Shown here in pieces: positions 1-4,776 of a stretch of DNA of 5,995 bases (the first letter of the stretch is position 1; every line of letters begins with the position of its first letter). The translations under genes and the position numbers were made by a program. Origin of the DNA: Chloroflexota bacterium (GTDB taxonomy: Bacteria > Chloroflexota > Dormibacteria > Dormibacterales > Dormibacteraceae); NCBI GenBank assembly GCA_005880175.1, contig VBJR01000040.1:11708-17702 (forward strand), given 5' to 3'. The notes below the pieces were generated by a model, which was given only the letters and a program-made list of their open reading frames with translations, did not search any database and was not told the origin of the DNA.

Positions 1-934
1 TCCGGCGCATGACCGAGACCGTGATCGGCGTGTACACGTGGCTGGTGAAGAACCTGACCATCGTCATGTGCCACCGCCGCCAGAAGTCGATCATGCTCGT
101 CGCCTTCAGCGGTGAGTTGAAGTTCACCGGCAGGCGCAGCCCGAACATGCAGCCCAGCCCGAGCGCCATGTCGCTGTAGCCGGAGAAGTCGAAATAGAGC
201 TCCAGCGTGTACGACAGCGCGCCGATCCAGGCGTTCAGCGGGCCGGTCGCGGCGCCGGTGGCGACCGCCCCGAACAGCGTCGTCACGTACGGCGCGATGT
301 TGTCCGCCAGGACGACCTTCTTGAACAGGCCCATCGCGAACAGCGTCAGCCCGATCGCGATCGGCGTCCGTCCGGTCCGCTCGCCGGCCGGCAGCTCCAA
401 CTGGCGGAAGATCTCCGACTGGCGAACGATCGGCCCGGCCGTGACATAGGGGAAGAACGAGCCGAACAGCGCGTACTTCACGAACGACAGGCCCTGCACC
501 TGGCCGGTGTACGCCTCGACCAGGCACCCGATCTGGATGAACGTGAAGAACGACATGCCCGTCGGGTACGTCGGCCTGAACACGTCGAGATGCGTGCCCG
601 CCAGTCCGTTGATCGAGTCGACGACGAACCCCGTGTACTTGAAGTAGCCGAGGAAGAGCAGGTTCCCGAGGACCGCCGCCACGAAGACCCGCCGGCGTCG
701 GGGGTCCTCCATCGACGTGCGGGCCAGGTGGGCGACGGCCAGGAAGTTGAGGCCCACCGAGACGACGAGGATGACGAGGTAGCGCGGATCCAGCGAGGCG
801 TAGAAGACCAGGGACGCCGCGATCAGCCACAGGAACGCGGGCGTCCGGCTGGCGAAGCTCCGCTGGAGGACGTAGTACCCGGCCAGCACGATCGGGAGGA
901 AGGCGAGCAGGAACGCGTAGGAGTTGAACGTCAC
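1..934 (-). CDS. MBOAT-family membrane O-acyltransferase (AlgI/DltB-like), 3' end missing
   Basis: Multi-pass membrane protein that would move an acyl group, usually acetyl, across the membrane to a partner that modifies an exported glycan. The first 311 residues are in the window; AlgI-type proteins usually have about 450-500, so the C-terminus lies beyond the left edge. The N-terminus (FNSYAFLLAFLPIVLAGYY) is typical of AlgI. Family motifs follow in order: PTGMSFFTF near 125-132, FFPYVTAGPIVR near 160-171, GYSDMALGLG near 252-261, and FWRRWH at 284-289 with the conserved His289. The second conserved His of the family is expected further on, outside the window. The start is GTG at 934-932, overlapping the stop of the upstream gene by 4 bases (GTGA), with an AGGTG-type ribosome site at 947-943 inside that gene, so translation is probably coupled. 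The family is clear; the acceptor glycan is unknown. Confidence 0.93.
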   Translation of the reverse strand, partial: MTFNSYAFLLAFLPIVLAGYYVLQRSFASRTPAFLWLIAASLVFYASLDPRYLVILVVSVGLNFLAVAHLARTSMEDPRRRRVFVAAVLGNLLFLGYFKYTGFVVDSINGLAGTHLDVFRPTYPTGMSFFTFIQIGCLVEAYTGQVQGLSFVKYALFGSFFPYVTAGPIVRQSEIFRQLELPAGERTGRTPIAIGLTLFAMGLFKKVVLADNIAPYVTTLFGAVATGAATGPLNAWIGALSYTLELYFDFSGYSDMALGLGCMFGLRLPVNFNSPLKATSMIDFWRRWHMTMVRFFTSHVYTPITVSVMRR

Positions 935-2085
935 GGCAGCGGCACCTGGGCCATCACGTGGTCGAGGCACTCGGCGGTGGGGTGGAGGATGTCCCGGAAC
1001 TGGTCCGGCCGGCAGCCCAGCTGGAGCGCGTCGTAGCTGCCCAGGAGCGGGACGCCGAGCTGGCGGCTCCAGCCCTCGGCCACCGTCTCGATCTGGTGCA
1101 GCGACCGGGCGTACGGGTGGCCCTGGACCGCCGCGTAGAAGTCCGGCTGGTAGGGCGTCAGCGCCATGACGACCCGCACGCCGCGTGACTGCAGGAACAC
1201 GATCAGCTTCGTCATCGCGGCGACCATCCCGGCGTCGACGATCGGTGCCGTGTCCTCCAGCAGAGCCAGCTGTGAGCGGATGTTGTTCTTCAGGAAGGCG
1301 GGGCTGAACGCGGCGACGTTCTGCCGCGACCAGTGCAGGGACCCGTCGGCGGCGAAGATGTCGAGGTCGTCCAGCTGCGTGGCGGTGGTCGCCTGCGGGG
1401 CGTCGCGCTTCACCACCACCTGCCGGACCCGGTCGAACAGGGCCGGCGCGGAGAAGACGCCGGCGACCTGCGCGGTCGGCAGCGTCTGCAGGATCGGGTC
1501 CTGCGGGATGCCGAGCCGCTGCGCCATGCGCCGGTACTCCGGCGCCCAGGCGATCCACTCCTGAGAGTCGCGCTGTGACAGCGGCTCGAACGTCGCGAAC
1601 CGCTCGCTGAGGATCAGCGTGCGCGGCAGGCGGCCCGCCTCGTCCAGGAGCTCGACCAGCGCGAGCGCGTCCTCCGTGTAGTCGTTGTGCACGTGGGCGT
1701 TGAAGAACGTCCGGCTGCCGGTCAGCGCGTTCGCCCGCGCCTCCTGCCAGCGACTCCCGCCCAGCACGACGACGTCCGGAGAGGCCGTCATCGTCCGGAT
1801 CTCCTCGGCCCGGAGCGCCCGGATGTTGATGTTGGGGTCGTAGTTCGCGAAGTTCCTGCCAGCGGCGAGGTCCAGCGCCACCTGGTGCGTGTACTGCTCG
1901 CTGTAGTCGAGCGGATTCAGCAGGTAGTTGGCGAGGCCGATGCCGACGAAGACGACCGCGATGACACCGACCATGGCCGTCAGGTACCGAACTGTCGTCC
2001 CGCTGGAGCGTTCGAGCGGCGCGACCGCGGTCTCGGTGACGCTGCTCTGATCGGCGACGACGAAGGGCGCGCCTGCGCGATCCAC
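931..2085 (-). CDS. Membrane-anchored SGNH-hydrolase-like partner of the MBOAT acyltransferase
   Basis: A 384-residue protein with a cytoplasmic N-terminus of about 33 residues, one membrane segment near 34-57 (LTAMVGVIAVVFVGIGLANYL) and a large outside domain. That domain has SGNH/DltD/AlgX-like features: VVVLGGSR with candidate nucleophile Ser111, an Asn129 block (FFNAHVHN), and a C-terminal D-x-x-H pair (Asp365, His368 in FRDILHPT). Such proteins are regularly encoded beside MBOAT genes and are thought to complete acyl transfer to a polysaccharide; here the MBOAT gene follows with a 4-base overlap. The start is GTG at 2085-2083, supported by a strong purine-rich ribosome site 5 bases upstream. 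The glycine before the serine (GGSR instead of the more common GSSR) is a mild variation. Family assignment rests on motif order and context rather than clear overall similarity, so the exact activity (esterase, acyltransferase or inactive scaffold) is inference. Confidence 0.8.
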   Translation of the reverse strand: MDRAGAPFVVADQSSVTETAVAPLERSSGTTVRYLTAMVGVIAVVFVGIGLANYLLNPLDYSEQYTHQVALDLAAGRNFANYDPNINIRALRAEEIRTMTASPDVVVLGGSRWQEARANALTGSRTFFNAHVHNDYTEDALALVELLDEAGRLPRTLILSERFATFEPLSQRDSQEWIAWAPEYRRMAQRLGIPQDPILQTLPTAQVAGVFSAPALFDRVRQVVVKRDAPQATTATQLDDLDIFAADGSLHWSRQNVAAFSPAFLKNNIRSQLALLEDTAPIVDAGMVAAMTKLIVFLQSRGVRVVMALTPYQPDFYAAVQGHPYARSLHQIETVAEGWSRQLGVPLLGSYDALQLGCRPDQFRDILHPTAECLDHVMAQVPLP

Positions 2086-2090
2086 GCTTT

Positions 2091-2097
2091 CTCCTCC
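2091..2097 (-). promoter_or_regulatory. Shine-Dalgarno site of the SGNH gene
   Basis: On the minus strand the sequence reads GGAGGAG, 5 bases before the GTG at 2085, inside a longer run of purines (2103-2088). It decides the choice of this GTG as start and predicts strong initiation. Confidence 0.75.
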
Positions 2098-2101
2098 CTC
2101 C

Positions 2102-2153
2102 CTGACGTTGCGAACAGTGGCCTGTCGCGCTGAGAGCCGGGATGAAACGTCAG
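2102..2153. repeat. Inverted repeat in the leader of the SGNH gene
   Basis: CTGACGTT at 2102-2109 and AACGTCAG at 2146-2153 are perfect 8-base reverse complements separated by 36 bases. Both arms lie downstream of the predicted minus-strand start site, and the proximal arm abuts the ribosome-binding purine run. The pair could be a regulator-binding half-site pair or a weak RNA hairpin near the ribosome site. An 8-base match could also arise by chance. Confidence 0.35.
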
Positions 2154-2167
2154 ACGATCACTGGATA

Positions 2168-2196
2168 GTATTAGCCGCCGTCGAGAAGGGTGTCAA
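2168..2196 (-). promoter_or_regulatory. Predicted sigma-70-type promoter of the SGNH-MBOAT operon
   Basis: On the minus strand a perfect TTGACA (-35, at 2196-2191) is followed after 17 bases by TAATACTAT (from 2173 downward), an AT-rich -10 region in an otherwise GC-rich context. Read strictly, TAATAC matches the -10 consensus at only 3 of 6 positions. The alternatives AATACT (18-base spacer) and TACTAT (20-base spacer) match at 4 of 6, so the exact -10 register is uncertain. Transcription would begin near 2160, leaving a leader of about 75 bases before the GTG at 2085 that contains an inverted repeat. Confidence 0.6.
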
Positions 2197-2210
2197 GCAA
2201 CTAACGTTGC
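2197..2210. promoter_or_regulatory. Small dyad between the divergent promoters, possible operator
   Basis: GCAAC-TAAC-GTTGC is a 5-base dyad with a 4-base centre. It directly abuts the minus-strand TTGACA (2191-2196) and lies upstream of the chrB-like gene. A variant of its right part recurs at 2103-2115: T-R-ACGTTGC-R-AA, with 10 of 13 bases shared with 2202-2214. A regulator bound here could affect both directions; the ChrB-like protein encoded next door is one candidate. This is inference from position and symmetry. Confidence 0.35.
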
Positions 2211-2234
2211 AAAAATGAGATCAGTCCGAAGCAG

Positions 2235-2246
2235 TACCATGGTGTC
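2235..2246 (+). promoter_or_regulatory. Possible -10 element for a leaderless chrB transcript
   Basis: TACCAT at 2235-2240 fits the actinobacterial TANNNT -10 pattern and ends 6 bases before the GTG at 2247, so transcription could start on the first base of the start codon. No Shine-Dalgarno sequence precedes that GTG, which agrees with a leaderless mRNA. No convincing -35 is seen at the usual distance; TTGCAA at 2207-2212 is 22 bases away. Confidence 0.4.
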
Positions 2247-2795
2247 GTGTCAGCCCCGGTTGCCAGGTGGCTCGTCCTGACCTGGCGGCTCCCCACCGGC
2301 TCCAGCTCCCCGCGCGTGATGGCGTGGCGGACGCTGCGCCGGCTCGGCGCCGCGGTCCTCACGCCAGGCGCCGCGATCCTGCCCTTCACCGACGAGCTGC
2401 AGGAGCAGCTGGACTGGCTGGCCCAGGAGATCGAGGAGCTGGGCGGCGACGCCTGGGTCCTGCCGGTCACCGAGCTGCGGGCCCAGGAGGAGGCGCGAGT
2501 GTGCCAGCGGGTGCGCGACGATCGCACGGTCGAATACCGCCAGCTCATCGGCGACGCGCAGGAGTTCCTGCGCCGCGCGCCGGAGCACCCGATGCCGGAT
2601 GGCGACTACGCCGCGCGCCTGCGCACCGAGAAGGAGCTGCTCGCGCTGCAGAGGCGGTTTCGGAAGATCCGGGCTCGCGACTACTTCGGCGCCCCCGGCC
2701 GCGTCGAGGCGGCCCAGACGATCGATCGCTGCCTCGCGTTCCGGCAGGGCATCAGCTCGAAGCTGAGCGTCGCCACCGACGACCACGCCGAGTAG
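2247..2795 (+). CDS. chrB: Stand-alone ChrB N-terminal domain protein (chromate-type regulator half)
   Basis: 182 residues resembling the N-terminal half of ChrB, the chromate-responsive regulator of chrBAC operons. Visible family features are an opening WLVLTWRLP strand (8-16), an Arg-rich segment MAWRTLRRLGAAVLTPGAAILP (25-46), a helix with WLAQEIEELGGDAWVLP (57-73), and a charged helical tail with the VEYRQLIGDAQEFL segment (95-108). Two cysteines occur, Cys86 and Cys162. In standard ChrB proteins of about 310-330 residues this half is fused to a C-terminal half. Here it stops at 2795 and the C half follows as a separate gene after 11 bases; together they make 328 residues. The GTG at 2247 is the only sensible start: it puts the conserved Trp at residue 8, has no Shine-Dalgarno and may be leaderless. 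DNA binding and chromate sensing are inferred from the family, not shown. Confidence 0.82.
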   Translation: MSAPVARWLVLTWRLPTGSSSPRVMAWRTLRRLGAAVLTPGAAILPFTDELQEQLDWLAQEIEELGGDAWVLPVTELRAQEEARVCQRVRDDRTVEYRQLIGDAQEFLRRAPEHPMPDGDYAARLRTEKELLALQRRFRKIRARDYFGAPGRVEAAQTIDRCLAFRQGISSKLSVATDDHAE

Positions 2796-2806
2796 GAGGG
2801 GACGGC

Positions 2807-3247
2807 ATGCCGCTGCACTTCATCACCCGCGAGCGCATCCACGTCGACCGGATCTCGACCGCGTGGGCGATCCGCAAGTTCGTCGATCCGGAGGCGACGT
2901 TCGAGTTCGTGCCGCGCACCGCGGACGTGACGGCCATGGCCGGGATCCCCTTCGACGTCCGCGGCGCCGAGCTGGGCCACCACCGTGGCCGGTGCACCCT
3001 CGAGGCCCTGATCGACAAGTACGGGCTCGACGACGAGCCGCTCCGGCGGATGAGCCGGGTCGTCCGGGCTGCCGACCTGCCCCACGACGAGCCGAGCCCC
3101 GCCGTGACCGCCGGGGTGCTGGCGATCTTCGACGGCGTCCGGGACGGCTCGACGTCGGACGAGCAGCGCCTGGAGCGGGGCTTCGTCGTCTGCGACGCGC
3201 TCTACGCCTGGTGCCAGCGGACCGCGTCGGCGCTCATCGAGGACTAG
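2807..3247 (+). CDS. ChrB C-terminal domain protein, divergent copy 1
   Basis: 146 residues matching the ChrB C-terminal domain (the chromate-resistance exported-protein family name is historical; no signal peptide is seen here). Conserved blocks are VDRISTAWAIRKFVD (13-27), PFDVRGAELGH (48-58) followed by GRC with Cys63, KYGLDDEPLRR, a charged middle, and CDALYAWCQ (129-137) with Cys129 and Cys136. The usual Cys-Pro-Trp of the first block is Thr-Ala-Trp here, so one strongly conserved cysteine is missing; the E-L-G-H and GRC residues remain. The ATG at 2807 follows an AGGAGG-type ribosome site (2794-2801) that overlaps the TAG stop of the N-module gene, so the two are almost certainly one operon with coupled translation. 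It probably pairs with the N module to form a two-chain ChrB. It is a paralogue of the gene at 3347 and has the same length. Confidence 0.85.
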   Translation: MPLHFITRERIHVDRISTAWAIRKFVDPEATFEFVPRTADVTAMAGIPFDVRGAELGHHRGRCTLEALIDKYGLDDEPLRRMSRVVRAADLPHDEPSPAVTAGVLAIFDGVRDGSTSDEQRLERGFVVCDALYAWCQRTASALIED

Positions 3248-3251
3248 GGGC

Positions 3252-3281
3252 CTGACAATCGCATCCTAGGTTACGATTTAT
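3252..3281 (+). promoter_or_regulatory. Weak promoter candidate in an AT-rich island before ChrB-C copy 2
   Basis: CTGACA at 3252-3257 (5 of 6 to TTGACA) is followed after 18 bases by ATTTAT at 3276-3281. This lies in a short AT-rich stretch (about 3266-3287) that stands out from the GC-rich surroundings. TACGAT at 3272-3277 also fits a TANNNT -10. If real, it would give the second half of the cluster its own transcript. The -10 match is poor, so this is tentative. Confidence 0.25.
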
Positions 3282-3289
3282 CTGGATGC
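3261..3289 (+). repeat. Short inverted repeat flanking the AT-rich island
   Basis: GCATCC (3261-3266) and GGATGC (3284-3289) are perfect 6-base reverse complements around a 17-base AT-rich centre. The right arm shares two bases with the strong GC stem that begins at 3288, so the two foldings compete at that junction. It could be an operator dyad or a weak hairpin. Confidence 0.3.
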
Positions 3290-3315
3290 CCGGGCCCCCA
3301 CGCTGAGGCCCGGGC
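3288..3315 (+). repeat. Strong GC hairpin between the two ChrB-C genes
   Basis: GCCCGGGCC (3288-3296) and GGCCCGGGC (3307-3315) form a perfect 9-base stem of only G-C pairs with a 10-base loop. No T run follows, so it does not look like a standard intrinsic terminator. Possible roles are an RNA-processing or stability element separating the chrB pair from the downstream genes, or a partial terminator. It ends about 20 bases before the ribosome site of the next gene. Confidence 0.5.
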
Positions 3316-3346
3316 CAGGCGTCGGATTCGGTGCGAGGTGTGTGAG

Positions 3347-3787
3347 ATGAAATGGGTCACCCGCAAGAACGCGAACGTGGACCGGGTCGCCTGTCCGTGG
3401 CTCATCCGCCGGTTCGTCGATCGGGATGCCGAGTTCCTCTACGTGCCGGCCGAGGAGGTCGCGGCCGTCGCCGAGCGCGAGTCGGCCATCCCGTACGACG
3501 TGCAGGGGGTCGAGCTCGGCCACGTGGACGGGCGCTGCAGCTTCGAGTCGATCATGGTCAAGTACGGCCTCACCGACCCCGGCCTGGAGCGGCTGGCGCG
3601 GATCGTCCACGGCGCCGACGTCGCCGCCGACATCGACGTCGTCCCGGAGGCCCGGGGCCTGAAGGCGATCGCCTACGGCTTCGCCCTGGTGCACGGGGAG
3701 GACGACCACGAGAAGATCCGGCTGGAGACGCCGATGTACGACGCGCTGTACGCCTGGTGCCAGGGCCAGGCGGCCGGTGGCTCGTAG
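3347..3787 (+). CDS. ChrB C-terminal domain protein, canonical copy 2
   Basis: 146 residues, the more typical of the two ChrB C-terminal domain copies. Blocks in order: VDRVACPWLIRRFVD (11-25) with the conserved Cys16-Pro-Trp, EFLYVP (29-34), PYDVQGVELGH (49-59) then GRC with Cys64, MVKYGL, a middle GADVAADIDVVPEARGLKAIAYG, and YDALYAWCQ (131-139) with Cys138. It has no signal peptide or membrane segment. ATG at 3347 is chosen because GAGGTG (3335-3340) lies 6 bases upstream as ribosome site. An in-frame GTG at 3338 would add three residues but would lie within that site. In ChrB proteins this domain is linked to chromate-dependent control; as a single-domain protein its role is not firmly known. 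The beta-propeller gene begins 6 bases after the stop, in the same reading frame. Confidence 0.88.
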   Translation: MKWVTRKNANVDRVACPWLIRRFVDRDAEFLYVPAEEVAAVAERESAIPYDVQGVELGHVDGRCSFESIMVKYGLTDPGLERLARIVHGADVAADIDVVPEARGLKAIAYGFALVHGEDDHEKIRLETPMYDALYAWCQGQAAGGS

Positions 3788-3793
3788 CGCCTC

Positions 3794-4708
3794 GTGGCGC
3801 TGACCCCCGCCGGGTCCGTCGCGCTCCCCCCGGAGGCCGGCGGCTCGGCGTTCGACCACGGCGACGTGGACCTGGCCACCGGGCACATCTTCGTGGCGCA
3901 CACGTCGGCGGGATCGGTCGAGGTGGTGGACCCCGATCGCCTGCTGCACGCGAGGACCATCCCGGCCTGCCCCGAGGCGAGCGGCGTCCTGTGCGCGCAG
4001 GCCGAGGGCCTGGTCTTCGCGGCGGCGCGCGGCGGCGGCCGCGTGCTGGTGATCGACATGGCCACGCTGCGGACCCGCCGCGCGGTGGCGTCCGGGCCCC
4101 GGCCCAACGGGCTGGCCTGGGACGACCGCCGCGGCCGCCTGCTCGTGGCCGACGTCGAGGACTCCCGGGCCCGCCTGCTCGACCCGTCGTCCGGCGCCAC
4201 CGAGGGCATCGTGACGCTCCCCGGACGGCCCCGCTGGTGCGCATACGACCGCGAGCGCGACCGGTTCCTGGTCAACGTCCGCGATCCGGCCGGCGTCGCG
4301 GTGCTGGCCGCCGAGCCGTTCGACCCCGCCGGGTGGTGGCCGGTCTCGTCGGCGGGGCCGCACGGCCTGGACCTCGACGTCGCCGGCGGCCGCGCGTTCG
4401 TGGCGGCGGACGGCGGCACCCTGTGCGCACTCGACCTGGCCTCCGGGCGCGAGCTGGCCGCGGCGCCGATCGCGGGCGTGCCGGACGCCATCTGGTACCA
4501 CGCCGCGGCGCGAGTCGTGTACGTCGCGATCGGGGAGCCGGGCCTGGTCGAGGTGATCGACACCGAGACCATGACGCGGCGGGAGCGGATCACGACCGCG
4601 CCGGGCGCCCACACGACCGCCTTCGACCGGGAGCGGCAGCGGCTGGCCGTCTTCGTGCCCGGCGCCGGCCGCGTCGACCTGTACCGCGAGACCGGAGCCG
4701 CGCGCTGA
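3794..4708 (+). CDS. YVTN/YncE-like beta-propeller protein, predicted cytoplasmic
   Basis: 304 residues made of about seven repeats of roughly 35-43 residues. Typical blade pieces are ATGHIFVAHTSAGSVEVVD (28-46), AEGLVFAAARGGGRVLVID (70-88), RRGRLLVADVEDSRARLLD (112-130), GGRAFVAADGGTLCALDLASG (198-218) and ARVVYVAIGEPGLVEVIDTET (239-259). This is the pattern of YncE/YVTN/SMP-30-like propellers, which serve as binding platforms or, less often, enzymes. Many relatives are exported, but here the N-terminus (MALTPAGSVALPPE) has no hydrophobic signal, so a cytoplasmic site is predicted. The start is GTG at 3794, with no clear ribosome site and only 6 bases after the TAG of the ChrB-C gene, which implies translational coupling. 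From memory, an Arthrobacter chromate cluster (strain FB24) also carries a propeller-like gene (chrL) and an MFS gene (chrK) beside a split chrB; this supports a cluster function but not a mechanism. Confidence 0.82.
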   Translation: MALTPAGSVALPPEAGGSAFDHGDVDLATGHIFVAHTSAGSVEVVDPDRLLHARTIPACPEASGVLCAQAEGLVFAAARGGGRVLVIDMATLRTRRAVASGPRPNGLAWDDRRGRLLVADVEDSRARLLDPSSGATEGIVTLPGRPRWCAYDRERDRFLVNVRDPAGVAVLAAEPFDPAGWWPVSSAGPHGLDLDVAGGRAFVAADGGTLCALDLASGRELAAAPIAGVPDAIWYHAAARVVYVAIGEPGLVEVIDTETMTRRERITTAPGAHTTAFDRERQRLAVFVPGAGRVDLYRETGAAR

Positions 4709-4776
4709 GCCGGATTCCACCGCCGACACGCGGATCAGGCCCGTCTTCCCGCTCGCGCGGTGGAACCCGGCTGAGC
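4704..4776 (+). promoter_or_regulatory. Long near-perfect inverted repeat across the propeller stop and transporter start
   Basis: The arm at 4704-4723 and the arm at 4757-4776 are reverse complements at 18 of 20 positions; the mismatched pairs are 4707/4773 and 4714/4766. The loop is 33 bases. The left arm contains the TGA stop of the propeller gene (4706-4708). The right arm contains the purine-rich GGTGGA (4759-4764) and the CTG at 4771, which may be the ribosome site and start of the transporter gene. In RNA this would be a very stable hairpin able to hide the transporter's initiation region. No T run follows it, so ordinary intrinsic termination is not indicated. Confidence 0.6.

Noticed and set aside
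590..1036. Plus-strand open frame opposite the MBOAT and SGNH genes
   Set aside because: The product is charged and low-complexity. It lies antisense to two well-supported genes and has no ribosome site that stands out.
1687..2133. Plus-strand open frame opposite the 5' part of the SGNH gene
   Set aside because: Arg/Val/Asp-rich shadow sequence without a recognisable domain. It crosses into the intergenic control region.
2239..2280. Short open frame from ATG 2239 to TGA 2278-2280, a possible upstream peptide of chrB
   Set aside because: No ribosome site, and the ATG falls inside the likely -10 element, so it would not be transcribed if the leaderless model holds.
2250..2786. Minus-strand open frame opposite the ChrB N module
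   Set aside because: Shadow of the real gene; the plus-strand product matches the ChrB N-terminal pattern.
3288..3315. GC hairpin as a classic rho-independent terminator
   Set aside because: No T tract follows the stem, and a co-directional related gene begins 32 bases later; kept as a structured element of unknown role.
3278..4729. Long minus-strand open frame (483 codons) opposite ChrB-C copy 2 and the propeller gene
   Set aside because: Its product is low-complexity and rich in Arg, Gly, Ala and Pro with no recognisable domain. The plus-strand proteins have clear families, and long antisense frames are expected at this GC content.
4423..4770. GTG 4423 as the start of the MFS gene
   Set aside because: It would add over 110 residues read out of frame inside the propeller gene, with no hydrophobic or domain character.
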